Origin: JAQVXR01 sp050945755
GTDB taxonomy: Bacteria; Bacillota; Dehalobacteriia; Dehalobacteriales; Dehalobacteriaceae
Reading direction: 5' to 3'
Length of the DNA: 64,000 nt
Assembly: GCA_050945755.1 (NCBI GenBank)
Contig: JBMNTN010000004.1
Span: 4,836-68,835 of the forward strand
Position numbers and translations under genes: made by a program. The notes beneath the pieces are model-generated. The model was given only the letters and a program-made list of their open reading frames with translations. It searched no databases and was not told the DNA's origin. Position 1 is the first letter of the stretch. Every line of letters begins with the position of its first letter. Below, one piece after another: positions 9,008-18,187 of the stretch.

Positions 9008-9940
9008 TTGAATTATTTGGAAGTGACAGTAAAAACCACCGAGGAAATTTATGAATCAGTGGCCAACCTTTTTTGGGAATCAGGCGCCGGCGGAGTGGTG
9101 ATTGAAGATCCCCGGGTGATCCTTACCCATATTGCGGAAGATAATTGGGATGCTTGGGAATTTCCGGAGGAGCTTTTGGAGCAAGAAGGAATTGTCATTA
9201 AAGGATACCTTCCTTTGGATGCTTCCCTCGTGGAAACAGTGGGAAAATTAAAAGAAAGAATTGAGGGTCTTAAAAAGCATTTTCCGGAAGGCCGGATTGA
9301 AATTACTGAAACGGAAGTAGCGGGGGAAAACTGGGCTACTTCCTGGAAAGCTTTTTATCAAGTAGAAAAAGTGGGAACAAAGGTTGTAATTAAGCCTTCC
9401 TGGGAAGAATATAATCGTAATCCTGAAGATGTAGTAGTAGAACTGGATCCTGGTATGGCCTTTGGGACAGGGACTCATCCCACAACGGTTATGTGTATTG
9501 GTGCTTTGGAAAAAAATGTCTTTTCCGGCTGTCGGGTACTTGATGTGGGAACGGGTTCCGGAGTGTTAGCTATTACGGCAGCAAAACTGGGGGCAGGCCA
9601 AGTTGTGGCGGTGGATCAGGATCCCGTGAGCATTGATGCTGCCCGGCAAAACGTACTGCTTAATAATGTGGGAGATCGGGTAACGGTGCAGCAAGGGGAC
9701 TTAGCTTCTAGTATCAAAGAAAAAGCAGACATCGTTATTGCCAACATAATTGCTGACGTGATCATTAAACTGGCTCCTCAGGCTGCGGCTCTAACCGAAC
9801 CATCAGCTGTTTTTATTTCTTCCGGAATCATTAAAGATCGGCTGTCTGAGGTGTTAGAAGCATTAAAGGCTAACTCCTTTCAGGTGGAAAATACTATTTA
9901 TGAAGGTGAATGGGTGGCAATTATCGCCCGTCGGGTTTAG
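9008..9940 (+). CDS. prmA: Ribosomal protein L11 methyltransferase
   Basis: SAM-dependent enzyme that trimethylates ribosomal protein L11. About 310 residues: an N-terminal substrate domain (NYLEVTVKTTEEIYESVAN) and a Rossmann methyltransferase domain with motif I LDVGTGSGVLAITAAKLG, plus NIIADVI (the NxxA-type motif IV) and the family signature DPGMAFGTGTHPTT. I chose TTG at 9008, which lies seven bases after AGAGGT and gives the canonical short N-terminus; GTG at 8999 overlaps the SD. The gene follows dnaJ and overlaps the rsmE unit closely (3-bp gap), as is usual in Firmicutes. Confidence 0.94.
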   Translation: MNYLEVTVKTTEEIYESVANLFWESGAGGVVIEDPRVILTHIAEDNWDAWEFPEELLEQEGIVIKGYLPLDASLVETVGKLKERIEGLKKHFPEGRIEITETEVAGENWATSWKAFYQVEKVGTKVVIKPSWEEYNRNPEDVVVELDPGMAFGTGTHPTTVMCIGALEKNVFSGCRVLDVGTGSGVLAITAAKLGAGQVVAVDQDPVSIDAARQNVLLNNVGDRVTVQQGDLASSIKEKADIVIANIIADVIIKLAPQAAALTEPSAVFISSGIIKDRLSEVLEALKANSFQVENTIYEGEWVAIIARRV

Positions 9941-9943
9941 CTT

Positions 9944-10699
9944 ATGGCCAGATTTTTTGTAGAGCCTAGTCAGGTCAATAATGGGATAATCACTATTTTG
10001 GGAACAGACGTCCACCACATCAGCAAAGTTTTAAGGTTAAAAGAGGGCGATTTAGTAGAAGCAGCAGACAGTACAGGAAATGTTTACCGGACAGAACTGC
10101 AGTCGGTGCACGTCAACTCGGTTGAGTTAAAAATTCTGTCGACCATTTTGTCTCCAAGTGAACCGGAAGTGGAAGTATACCTGTTACAGGGTTTACCTAA
10201 AGGAGAAAAGATTGATTTTATTATTCAAAAATGTACGGAAATAGGTGTGAAAAAAATAATACCTATTACCACTGAGCGTAGTATTATCAAGTTGACCCCA
10301 GAAAAGGGGGAAAAACGCTTGAAACGGTGGCAGCGGATTGCAACTGAAGCGGCAAAGCAATCAGGCAGAGGGTCTGTTCCTGAGGTTTACCCGGTGACGG
10401 AAATGGGACAAGCACTTGCCATGCTTCCCCCAGATACGGTTATTATCATGCCTTGGGAAGGAGAACAGGTGGTAAGCATCAAAGAGGTGTTGACTACTCT
10501 CAAACCGGAAGGAACCTTTGCCCTGGTGATCGGTCCGGAAGGAGGATTTGCCAGAGAGGAAGTAGCATTAGCTCAAAAGGCCGGCGCCCAGGTTGTTTCC
10601 TTGGGGCCGCGGATCCTGCGTACGGAAACAGCGGGAATGGTAGCATTAGCGTTAGTCTTATACGAACTAGGTGACCTGGGAGGTTGTCAGATTGGGTAG
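9944..10699 (+). CDS. rsmE: 16S rRNA (uracil-1498-N3)-methyltransferase
   Basis: SPOUT-class (knotted) methyltransferase that modifies U1498 in the ribosomal decoding region. 251 residues: N-terminal PUA-like domain (MARFFVEPSQ; HHISKVLRLKEGD) and the C-terminal trefoil-knot domain with LVIGPEGGFAREEV and LGPRILRTETAGMVAL, both diagnostic. The ATG is three bases after the prmA stop, which implies translational coupling. Its last codons overlap the start chosen for mtaB. Confidence 0.95.
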   Translation: MARFFVEPSQVNNGIITILGTDVHHISKVLRLKEGDLVEAADSTGNVYRTELQSVHVNSVELKILSTILSPSEPEVEVYLLQGLPKGEKIDFIIQKCTEIGVKKIIPITTERSIIKLTPEKGEKRLKRWQRIATEAAKQSGRGSVPEVYPVTEMGQALAMLPPDTVIIMPWEGEQVVSIKEVLTTLKPEGTFALVIGPEGGFAREEVALAQKAGAQVVSLGPRILRTETAGMVALALVLYELGDLGGCQIG

Positions 10700-12008
10700 T
10701 CCAAAAGTGGCTGTTTATACATTAGGCTGTAAGGTAAATCAAAGCGAAACGGAAGCTATGGCCAGCCTTTTTAAGCAGTCCGGGTACGAAGAGGTAGACT
10801 TTGACCAGGTGGCTGATGTTTACATTATTAATACTTGCTCTGTAACCCACTTGGCAGATCGCAAGTCCCGCCAGATGATTAGACGAGCTATTAAAAACAA
10901 TCCTCATGCGATGGTTGCCGTGACAGGTTGTTATGCCCAGACAGCGCCCGGGGAGGTGTTAAACATTCCCGGGGTAGATTTAGTCGTTGGTACGTCCGAA
11001 CGAAATAGGATTGTCGATTTGGTGAATGAGGCAAGAATGGCGGAAACTCCAGTAAATGCCGTAAAAGATATTATGGGGATGTCGGATTTTGAGGAAATTG
11101 CCGGGGAGGAACCGGAACATCACCGGGTTCGTGCCTATTTAAAGATTCAAGAAGGGTGTAACCGGTACTGCTCTTATTGTATCATCCCGTATGCCAGAGG
11201 TCCGATTCGCAGCAGGCCGATGGAGAATGTTATCCATGCTGTTCAAAGACTGGTGGAAATGGGTTATAAAGAAATTGTTTTGACCGGCATTCATACCGGC
11301 GCCTACGGAGCGGAGACAGGCAATGTGGATTTAGCGATGCTGATTAGGCGGCTCCTGGAGGTTGAAGATTTGAAACGATTACGCATCAGTTCTATTGATC
11401 CCAACGAGGTAAATGAAGAACTGTTGGATTTAATGGCCGGATCTCAAGTGCTTTGTAGGCACCTGCACATTCCCCTGCAGAGTGGTGATGACCGGGTGTT
11501 GAAGAGAATGAATCGGGTTTACACCACTAGTGATTATAAAAAGCTAGTTGAAGAAATTAGAATGAGGATTCCGGGAATTGCTATTACCACCGATATTATG
11601 GTCGGCTTCCCTGGTGAGACAGCAGATGAATTTTTGCATACTTTAGCATTTACCCAAGAGATTGGTTTCAGTGCTCTGCATGTTTTTAAATATTCTCCAC
11701 GTCGTGGTACTCCGGCGGCAGATTTCTCCAATCAGGTGTCTTGGAAAACTAAAGAGGAGCGGAGCAAGGAATTAATTTCATTGGGAAGAAGGTTATCAGA
11801 AAAATATGCCGAAACAAATATAGGAAAGGTTTATAACGTATTGGTAGAACAAGATACGAGAATTAAAGATGCACTTTTTTGGGAAGGTCATACAGATAAT
11901 TATTTAAAAGTGGTTTTTCCCTGTGCGGAGGATGATCGTAGAGGGTTTTTTGTCAAAGTATTGTTAGAAAGATACTCAGACGGTGTTGTCTATGGACGAC
12001 CTGTTTAG
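10692..12008 (+). CDS. mtaB: tRNA t6A37 methylthiotransferase MtaB
   Basis: Radical SAM enzyme that adds a methylthio group to t6A37 of tRNA. Three conserved Cys of the N-terminal UPF0004 domain (LGCKVNQSE, INTCSVTH, VTGCYAQ) hold the auxiliary cluster; the radical SAM motif is CNRYCSYC; a TRAM domain ends the protein (about 438 residues). The TTG at 10692 is eight bases after GGGAGG and starts the protein at MGSPKVAVYTLGCKVN; an upstream GTG would add a non-conserved extension. It overlaps the rsmE end by 8 nt, consistent with coupled translation. Confidence 0.93.
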   Translation: MGSPKVAVYTLGCKVNQSETEAMASLFKQSGYEEVDFDQVADVYIINTCSVTHLADRKSRQMIRRAIKNNPHAMVAVTGCYAQTAPGEVLNIPGVDLVVGTSERNRIVDLVNEARMAETPVNAVKDIMGMSDFEEIAGEEPEHHRVRAYLKIQEGCNRYCSYCIIPYARGPIRSRPMENVIHAVQRLVEMGYKEIVLTGIHTGAYGAETGNVDLAMLIRRLLEVEDLKRLRISSIDPNEVNEELLDLMAGSQVLCRHLHIPLQSGDDRVLKRMNRVYTTSDYKKLVEEIRMRIPGIAITTDIMVGFPGETADEFLHTLAFTQEIGFSALHVFKYSPRRGTPAADFSNQVSWKTKEERSKELISLGRRLSEKYAETNIGKVYNVLVEQDTRIKDALFWEGHTDNYLKVVFPCAEDDRRGFFVKVLLERYSDGVVYGRPV

Positions 12009-12101
12009 AGAGATTAATAATTTATAGATTAATTTTAAGAGACTGATTTGCTTAGGCCTTTTGGCCAAGGTGGCCGGTTTTTCTGTTTCAAAGGGGGTGA
12101 A

Positions 12102-12446
12102 ATGATGTCTGATTGTATTTTTTGTAAAATGGTTAAAAAGGAAATTCCGGTACAAGCAGTTTATGAAGACGATGAAATTCTTGCGTTTAAAGATATCAAT
12201 CCGCTAGCACCTGTGCATATTATTCTTATCCCCAAGAAGCATATCACAGACGCTACACAGCTTAAATCTGAGGATGCTGGGGTAATTGGCAGGATTATTT
12301 TGGCTGCTGTGCAGATTGCCAAAGAGTTAGGACTTGAAGAGAACGGCTTTAGGTTGGTAAACAACTGTAAAACTGATGGTGGCCAGGAAGTATTCCACAT
12401 ACATTTTCATCTGATAGGCGGGCATAAACTAGGCCTATTTGTCTGA
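12102..12446 (+). CDS. HIT family (Hint-type) nucleotide-binding protein
   Basis: Small purine-nucleoside phosphoramidase family protein of 114 residues. The histidine triad is present as HIHFHLIGG near the C-terminus; the N-terminus has the zinc-type Cys pair CIFCKMVKKEIP, and HIILIPKKH sits mid-protein. The ATG pair at 12102/12105 follows AAGGGGGTGA; an upstream in-frame extension to 12048 has no SD and is not conserved. It lies between mtaB and rpsU, the usual place for this gene in clostridia. The physiological substrate is not known. Confidence 0.9.
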   Translation: MMSDCIFCKMVKKEIPVQAVYEDDEILAFKDINPLAPVHIILIPKKHITDATQLKSEDAGVIGRIILAAVQIAKELGLEENGFRLVNNCKTDGGQEVFHIHFHLIGGHKLGLFV

Positions 12447-12569
12447 TAAGTTGACTGTAGATGAATTTTCCTGTATAATATAAGTCGTGTATTTTTCAAT
12501 ATTCATTGCACTAAATGTCCCAACATATTCACAGCATCATGGATAGTAGCGGAGGGAGGGAGAACAAGG

Positions 12570-12746
12570 TTGAGTGAAATTCGGGTTGGAAAAAATGAAA
12601 CACTGGACAGCGCGCTGCGCCGTTTTAAACGTACTTGTCAGAAATCAGGCGTTTTAGCGGAAATTAGAAAACGCGAACATTATGAAAAGCCCAGTGTAAA
12701 GAAAAAGAAAAAGTCTGAAGCAGCTAGAAAGCGCAAGTGGCACTAA
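12570..12746 (+). CDS. rpsU: 30S ribosomal protein S21
   Basis: 58-residue ribosomal protein beginning SEIRVGKNETLDSALRRFKR and ending in a basic tail (KKKKKSEAARKRKWH). It is a full-length match to the S21 family. The TTG start lies after GAGGGAGGGAGAACAAGG. It is the conserved neighbour of the HIT gene and of the yqe/yqf cluster; yqeY, which often follows rpsU, is missing here. A factor-independent terminator follows 28 bp downstream. Confidence 0.95.
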   Translation: MSEIRVGKNETLDSALRRFKRTCQKSGVLAEIRKREHYEKPSVKKKKKSEAARKRKWH

Positions 12747-12773
12747 ACCCTCCAGCTCTTTTGAAGAACAAAG

Positions 12774-12807
12774 AGTCCGGTATTCCATTGAATGCCGGAC
12801 TTTTATA
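12774..12807 (+). terminator. Intrinsic terminator after rpsU
   Basis: AGTCCGG / CCGGACT stem, extendable through the loop-proximal ATTC/GAAT, followed by TTTTATATT. Confidence 0.8.
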
Positions 12808-12897
12808 TTAAATTATTCTTAATAATGCTGTAATTAAAGCAAAATCTTGGTATAATATAGCACAAGTTAAGAGACTATGTGATTAGGCGGTGACTGT

Positions 12898-14217
12898 ATG
12901 CGAAAGCTTCTCAGAATCTTTTTATTAAGCTTAATCCTATTTTCGATTCTTTTGCCTCAGGCACATGCAGAACCCGGGGATTTGGTTTATGTTGTTCCCA
13001 TCAACGGGACGATAGATCCGGGACTTGCTTCCTTTGTGGAACGTGCCTATGATGAAGCGGAAAAAAGTAAAGCTGATTACGTACTATTGGAGATTGATAC
13101 GTATGGGGGAAGAATTGATGCCGCCATTCGTATTAAGAACCGGATACTTTCCTCCCCGGTGCCCAGTGCCTGTTTTGTAAAACATAAGGCGATATCCGCT
13201 GGGGCACTGATTACTTTGGCGGGAGAAAAGATATTTATGGCCCCGGGGACGACAATTGGCGCAGCAGAACCGAGAGTCGGCAACGAAAAGGCAGATGAGA
13301 AAGTAGTATCCATGTGGACAAAGGAGCTGGTCTCGACGGCTGAGGCTCACGGCCGTGACGGACAGGTTGCCGCTGCCATGGCGGATGCCGACATTGAAAT
13401 TCCCGGATTGGTAGAAAAGGGAAAGCTCTTGACACTTTCTCAGAAACAGGCATTGGAATGGGAAATAGCTGATGATACGGCAGCCAACAGAGAGAATGTT
13501 CTGACCAAGCTGGGTTTAGGCAGCGCCCGGATAATTACTGCTGATCCTACTGCAGCCGAGTCTGTATCCCGTTGGGTCACCAATCCCTACATTGCCCCCG
13601 CTCTTTTGGCAATAGGCATTGCCGGTATTGTACTGGAGGTATTTACTGTCGGCTGGGGAGTGGCAGGAACTGTTGGTTTATTATCAATTGCTTTATATTT
13701 TGGCGGGCATATGATTGCTGGGTTAACCGGCTGGGAGTCGGTCTTGCTCTTTTTAATTGGAATTATTCTTTTATTAGTAGAGGCTTTTTTGATTCCCGGT
13801 TTTGGGTTTGCCGGGATCGGGGGCATAATTGCCGTGGCAGGAAGTATTATCTTAGCCTCACCCAGCATAGAACAGGCTGCGATTTCTTTGATTATTGCCA
13901 TCATATTATCGGTAGTTCTCTTGGCTGTAAGCTTTAAGTTTGTCAAGACGAGGAAAGTCTGGAGCCGTTTAGTTTTGGGGGTAAAACAGGAAAAGGGTCT
14001 TGGTTATGTCGCCCCGGAGAGAGAACTGGAAGGACTTCTCGGTAAGCAAGGGGTGGCGGTAACACCTTTGCGTCCGTCAGGAACGGCAAAAATAGAAGGA
14101 GATCCCATAGATGTTGTTACCGAAGGGGGGTTTATTCCCAGGGAAGCGCAGGTAAAGGTAGTTAAAGTGGAAGGGACCCGGATTGTAGTAAGAGAAATTA
14201 AAGATACTATTAATTAG
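12898..14217 (+). CDS. NfeD family membrane-bound ClpP-class serine protease
   Basis: Membrane protein of 439 residues. A signal peptide (about 1-24, ending AHA) is followed by a ClpP-like protease domain with the catalytic Ser at about residue 100 in HKAISAGALITLAG. Four or five membrane helices lie between about 230 and 350 (for example IAPALLAIGIAGIVLEVF), and a C-terminal NfeD OB-fold domain ends the protein (LLGKQGVAVTPLRPSGTAKI). This is the long NfeD1b form, paired with flotillin; the next gene, 11 bp on, is floA. The pair is thought to act in membrane microdomain organisation. A TATAATATAG-like -10 lies upstream at about 12851. Confidence 0.9.
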   Translation: MRKLLRIFLLSLILFSILLPQAHAEPGDLVYVVPINGTIDPGLASFVERAYDEAEKSKADYVLLEIDTYGGRIDAAIRIKNRILSSPVPSACFVKHKAISAGALITLAGEKIFMAPGTTIGAAEPRVGNEKADEKVVSMWTKELVSTAEAHGRDGQVAAAMADADIEIPGLVEKGKLLTLSQKQALEWEIADDTAANRENVLTKLGLGSARIITADPTAAESVSRWVTNPYIAPALLAIGIAGIVLEVFTVGWGVAGTVGLLSIALYFGGHMIAGLTGWESVLLFLIGIILLLVEAFLIPGFGFAGIGGIIAVAGSIILASPSIEQAAISLIIAIILSVVLLAVSFKFVKTRKVWSRLVLGVKQEKGLGYVAPERELEGLLGKQGVAVTPLRPSGTAKIEGDPIDVVTEGGFIPREAQVKVVKVEGTRIVVREIKDTIN

Positions 14218-14228
14218 GAGGCTATGGA

Positions 14229-15230
14229 ATGTTTTTTGAATTAAGTGCGTTAATTTTGTTTGTCTTGATTTTATTAGGCGTTGTAATTATTTTTAGTTTT
14301 ATTCCCGTTGGTCTGTGGATTTCCGCTCTGGCGGCCGGGGTTAAAGTGGGGATTGTTGATTTAATCGGGATGCGCCTGAGACGTGTTTCCCCATCAAAGA
14401 TTGTCAACCCGTTAATTAAAGCGGATAAGGCCGGGTTGGATGTGGCACTGGGAAAATTAGAAGCTCATTACCTGGCAGGCGGTAATGTAGACCGGGTGGT
14501 AAATGCTCTCATTGCTGCAGAGCGAGCTAATATTCCTCTGCCCTTTGAGCGGGCAGCCGCCATTGACCTTGCGGGTCGAAATGTACTTGAGGCAGTGCAA
14601 ATGAGTGTTAATCCGCGGGTAATAGAAACACCGACTGTGGCAGCGGTTGCTATAGACGGCATTGAGGTGAAAGTAAAAGCCCGGGTAACGGTGCGGGCAA
14701 ATATTGATCGACTGGTTGGCGGCGCAGGTGAAGAGACGATTATTGCCCGGGTAGGGGAAGGTATTGTCACCACCGTTGGGTCAAGTGAATCACATAAATC
14801 TGTGCTGGAAAATCCTGATAAAATATCTCATACTGTTTTAAGCAAAGGGTTAGATGCCGGAACGGCATTTGAAATTCTCTCCATTGATATTGCTGATGTG
14901 GATGTTGGGAGAAATATTGGTGCTCAACTGCAGACAGACCAGGCCGAAGCAGATAAAAGAATTGCCCAGGCCAAAGCTGAAGAGCGGCGGGCAATGGCTG
15001 TAGCTAGAGAGCAGGAAATGAAAGCTGCGGTCGAAGAAATGCGGGCTAAAGTTGTGGAAGCGGAAGCAGAGGTGCCATTGGCTTTGTCTGAGGCTTTCAG
15101 AAGCGGTAGGCTTGGTGTTATGGATTACTACAATATGGAGAACATCCTCGCTGATACAAAAATGAGAGACAGCATTTCCCGCGCAGGAGGTAAAGAAAGA
15201 TCATCCAAAGAGGTAGGAGATAAAAAGTAA
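14229..15230 (+). CDS. floA: Flotillin-like protein FloA
   Basis: Membrane-microdomain scaffold of 333 residues, the YqfA/FloA family. An N-terminal membrane hairpin (about 4-35: LSALILFVLILLGVVIIFSF) is followed by a PHB-like domain (RVSPSKIVNPLIKADKAGLDV; EVKVKARVTVRANIDRLVGG) and an Ala/Glu-rich coiled coil (about 230-290; QAKAEERRAMAVAREQEMKA). Intact and full length. It is co-transcribed with nfeD (11-bp gap). In related genomes yqfB or yqfC normally follows; here the next conserved gene of the cluster (yqfC) appears only 28 kb later. Confidence 0.95.
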   Translation: MFFELSALILFVLILLGVVIIFSFIPVGLWISALAAGVKVGIVDLIGMRLRRVSPSKIVNPLIKADKAGLDVALGKLEAHYLAGGNVDRVVNALIAAERANIPLPFERAAAIDLAGRNVLEAVQMSVNPRVIETPTVAAVAIDGIEVKVKARVTVRANIDRLVGGAGEETIIARVGEGIVTTVGSSESHKSVLENPDKISHTVLSKGLDAGTAFEILSIDIADVDVGRNIGAQLQTDQAEADKRIAQAKAEERRAMAVAREQEMKAAVEEMRAKVVEAEAEVPLALSEAFRSGRLGVMDYYNMENILADTKMRDSISRAGGKERSSKEVGDKK

Positions 15231-15296
15231 TAACTCCTGGTAGATATTAAATTAATAGAAGGGTCGTGATGCCCTATTAGTAGTTGGATAATCCTT

Positions 15297-15743
15297 TTGA
15301 TATTGTATATTCTTTTTCGAAGTTTAGGAGGGAAAAAGGGGCGTGCCCCCCAAAGCGGCAGACAGCCTTGGGATCAGGCCAAAGGCCGGCAAGCTGTGCC
15401 CCGTCCGGCAGAGCCGGAAATTGAACATCCCTGGGAAATTCTTACACCCTGGGAATTAAAAGACCCTGATCAAGAAATTAAAGAAGAATTGCCGGAACTT
15501 CCACGACAGGAAAAATTGGCAGTTGAGAACAGGGAAATGAATATTTCTGAACTCAGTACAGAAGGGGAAAGTACAGAAGCGAAAAGTCCTGTACCGGTTA
15601 GAAAGGAAGAACCCAAGCAAATTTTTCCGGAAGTAAAGGAGATTCGCGAGGGCCTTCAATTAGACCATTCTTCTCTGGTTAATGCCATCATCATGACGGA
15701 GATTCTGCAGCCGCCGAAAGCAAAACGCCGGCGCATGAGATAA
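15297..15743 (+). CDS. Hypothetical membrane-anchored protein following floA
   Basis: 148 residues from the first canonical codon (TTG 15297). The frame is open further back to 15270 and reads SSWIILLILYILFRSLGGKK, a complete N-terminal membrane anchor. The true start may therefore be the ATT at 15276, because the TTG start cuts the helix in half. The rest is charged and proline-rich with no domain I recognise (HPWEILTPWELKD repeats the PWE motif), ending in a basic RRRMR. Position just after floA suggests a partner of the flotillin/NfeD system; this is inference from context only. Confidence 0.6.
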   Translation: MILYILFRSLGGKKGRAPQSGRQPWDQAKGRQAVPRPAEPEIEHPWEILTPWELKDPDQEIKEELPELPRQEKLAVENREMNISELSTEGESTEAKSPVPVRKEEPKQIFPEVKEIREGLQLDHSSLVNAIIMTEILQPPKAKRRRMR

Positions 15744-15996
15744 GCTATCATGATCTTTTCTCGTAAACTGTATTGATTTTATATTTATTCACATGCCGTT
15801 AAGTTAAATATTAACATTAATGGCATGTGAAATATTTTATTTAATTGTAAGAGTCACATTTAGGGTTTTCTTATATGTGCTTGCCTTATTATCCATCAGC
15901 ATACTCCCGGTATGTATTGAAGAAGTTTGTGTTTATCGAAAATACGAAGGGCGACAAATCTCTAACTTAGTTGATTTTTTAGAGGACGTGTTAAAG

Positions 15997-17427
15997 ATGG
16001 ATTCTTTTCGAAATTTATGCAAAAGATTTACCAATCTTACAGACAGCGACATTTCAGTATTGGAGCAAGTAGCTTTAAGTTTGCAAAATGTGGCGGAGCT
16101 TACCGGTAATGACATTTTTATTGATGCACTAACTCCTAATGGGAGGGAAGCCATTGTACTCGCTTGGGCTAAACCAAGCCATGCTTCCATTTATTCCACC
16201 AGTGTGGTAGGTGAGTTGGTTTATCAGAATAATGAGCCTGCTGTTTATCACAGCCTGACAACAGGAGAGGTAAAACGTGATATCAGGGGTGTCAGCCAGG
16301 AAGGAGTCCCCATTGCCCAGACGGTGGTGCCGATCTCTAATGCTGCCGGAGAAGTTATTGGCGTCTTGATCATGGAAAGAAATATTTCCAAAGACCTTCA
16401 GCAGGAAGAAAGGGTTGAATTCCTCAGTTTTAGTGTGGAGAAACTAAGCAGTACATTGATGTCATTATCATTAACTGAGAATAATTTTGAAGAATGGGTT
16501 GGCAATGGAATTTTTGTTTTAAATAAACAGGGAAAAATTACCTACGCTAATAAACATGCTTCCAGGATATTTGAAGAATGTTGCCAGGAAGATGCTTTGG
16601 GAAGTAATTTTTTTGCCTTATTGCCAAATTGTCATTCTGTCAACGAAGTATTGGAGTATCTCAAAGACTCTTTGGAAATTATTATTGGGGAAAATTGTTA
16701 CAGATTTCAAGCCTATCCTTTAATTTTTCAAAGTCAATTAAGCGGTTGTGCGATATCGGTGGTAGACCAGACAGAATTAAAAAAGAAGGAACAAGAATTA
16801 AATACCCAAAGTATGATTATCCGGGAGATTCATCATCGGGTCAAAAACAACCTGCAGAACATAGCTGCCGTATTAAGACTGCAGATGCGCCGTTCCCAAT
16901 CGGAAACAGTTAAAAGTGAATTTGCCGCCAGTATTAATCGGATTACCTCAATAGCTTTGGTCCATGAGATCTTTGCCCTTGAGTCCTGGGATGCGATAAA
17001 CTTTAATGAATTCTGTAAAAGGATTTTGCCTCTGCTTGTGGAAAGCTCAGGACTTTCTTTAAGCGATGTGGTTACCAGGGTAGAAGGACCAGACATTAGG
17101 TTGCCCAGCCGGAAGGCGATACCACTGGCCTTAGTGATTAATGAGTTGGTTACAAACAGTATCAAACATGGGATCAAAAAAGCGGGCTCAGGGGAGATTT
17201 CCATCTGTTTCAAAGAAAGCAATGGAATGATCAGCTTATTAGTTAGTGATAGCGGAGAAGACTCAAACAAAAGATTTTTGCATGTTCCGCAAAAAGGATT
17301 GGGAATGCAGATTGTAGAGTCTTTAGTACAAGAAGAATTGGAAGGATTTTTCCGGTTTGAAAGAATTGATGGTGTCACTCGTGCGTTAGTTTGCTTTTCC
17401 CGGAACAGTAAGGAGGATTCAAAATGA
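15997..17427 (+). CDS. eutW: Sensor histidine kinase, EutW-like
   Basis: Cytosolic two-component kinase of about 476 residues in the HisKA_2 class. An N-terminal H_kinase_N/GAF-like sensory domain (SFRNLCKRFTNLTDSDISVLEQ) is followed by a PAS domain (about 230-330), then the phospho-acceptor box REIHHRVKNNLQNIAAVLRL and an HATPase domain (LVINELVTNSIKHG; KGLGMQIVESLV). I start it at ATG 15997, after AGAGG, because homologues begin at this domain; an extension to 15820 would add a hydrophobic stretch that overlaps an inverted repeat. It overlaps the ANTAR regulator by 4 nt and faces the BMC operon, matching the ethanolamine-sensing EutW/EutV pair of Firmicutes. Confidence 0.85.
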   Translation: MDSFRNLCKRFTNLTDSDISVLEQVALSLQNVAELTGNDIFIDALTPNGREAIVLAWAKPSHASIYSTSVVGELVYQNNEPAVYHSLTTGEVKRDIRGVSQEGVPIAQTVVPISNAAGEVIGVLIMERNISKDLQQEERVEFLSFSVEKLSSTLMSLSLTENNFEEWVGNGIFVLNKQGKITYANKHASRIFEECCQEDALGSNFFALLPNCHSVNEVLEYLKDSLEIIIGENCYRFQAYPLIFQSQLSGCAISVVDQTELKKKEQELNTQSMIIREIHHRVKNNLQNIAAVLRLQMRRSQSETVKSEFAASINRITSIALVHEIFALESWDAINFNEFCKRILPLLVESSGLSLSDVVTRVEGPDIRLPSRKAIPLALVINELVTNSIKHGIKKAGSGEISICFKESNGMISLLVSDSGEDSNKRFLHVPQKGLGMQIVESLVQEELEGFFRFERIDGVTRALVCFSRNSKEDSK

Positions 17428-18008
17428 AAACCCTGTCCATTTTGATTGCTGAAGATCAGGCGCTCACGAGAATGGATTTGAAAGAGATGCTAGAAGGGGC
17501 AGGGTATGTTGTATGTGCCGACACTAATAATGGGGCCAAAGCTGTTGAACTGGCCAAACAATTAATGCCTGATCTTGCTATTTTGGATATCAAAATGCCT
17601 GGTTTGGATGGGTTGGAGGTAGCAAGGATTTTACACTCGATGAATATCCCAGTAATAATTTTAACTGCTTATAGTCAGATAAATTTTATTAACCGAGCGG
17701 AAAAAGTATATGTTTACAATTATTTAGTTAAACCTATTAGAGAAAAAGATTTATTACCGGCTATCAGGATTGCATATTCTCGCTGGAAAGAAATGCAGGA
17801 TATGCAGACAGAATTAAAAAATATGGAGAAAAAGTTAAAACAAGAGAAACTGATCTCTCATGCCAAGTCTATTATTGCCAAGCAAAAGAATATCTCGGAA
17901 TATGACGCTCATAAGTATTTAATTCAGAGAGCAATGAATCATAGAATTACTCTTATCGACTGTGCTCGACAAATAATCAGTAAGGAAAAAATATTGAATA
18001 AATCCTAG
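17424..18008 (+). CDS. eutV: Response regulator with ANTAR RNA-binding domain, EutV-like
   Basis: 194 residues. The receiver domain has the phospho-acceptor Asp in DLAILDIKMPGLDG, with acidic ED near residue 10 and the conserved Lys in YLVKPI. A coiled-coil linker (about 120-145) leads to a C-terminal ANTAR domain (KSIIAKQKNISEYDAHKYL; MNHRITLIDCARQI). ANTAR dimers bind paired hexaloop hairpins in leader RNA and prevent terminator formation. A strong terminator with an overlapping hairpin lies between this gene and eutB1, the expected target. It is coupled to eutW by the ATGA overlap. Confidence 0.9.
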   Translation: MKTLSILIAEDQALTRMDLKEMLEGAGYVVCADTNNGAKAVELAKQLMPDLAILDIKMPGLDGLEVARILHSMNIPVIILTAYSQINFINRAEKVYVYNYLVKPIREKDLLPAIRIAYSRWKEMQDMQTELKNMEKKLKQEKLISHAKSIIAKQKNISEYDAHKYLIQRAMNHRITLIDCARQIISKEKILNKS

Positions 18009-18129
18009 TGAGCTTGAAGGATATTTAAAGTTTATGTCGAATATCAAAATAGTATAAATATTAAATGGCAATAGTTGTAGCAAGATCTGTTTTATAATTC
18101 TGTTAGAGTGTGTTTACAAAGGAATAAAA

Positions 18130-18187
18130 AAGGCAAAAGAGCCTTAATCCTTTCTCTTTGAGAGAGGTTAGGGCTTTTTTATTTTTT
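18130..18187 (+). promoter_or_regulatory. Terminator with overlapping hairpin: probable EutV antitermination site
   Basis: Terminator: stem about 18140-18175 (AGCCTTAATCC / GGTTAGGGCT plus a CTC/GAG apex) followed by TTTTTTATTTTTTT. A competing 5-bp hairpin AAGGC-(AAAAGA)-GCCTT at 18130-18145 uses the same 5' arm and has a 6-nt loop, the geometry of an ANTAR P2 hairpin. The loop has A at position 1 but G at 5, not at 4 as in the consensus. A weak upstream candidate for P1 (loop AAAGGA, 18116-18121) is closed by a mismatch. Confidence 0.6.

Noticed and set aside
13572..13937. 121-codon forward frame within nfeD
   Set aside because: Alternative frame of a membrane-helix-rich region; Cys/Trp/Arg-rich product typical of a shifted frame.
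15820..15996. N-terminal extension of the EutW-like kinase with a hydrophobic segment
   Set aside because: Its ATG lies in an inverted repeat (CACATGCC/GGCATGTG), has no SD, and EutW-type kinases begin at the SFRNLCKRFTNL region; a real membrane anchor cannot be fully excluded.
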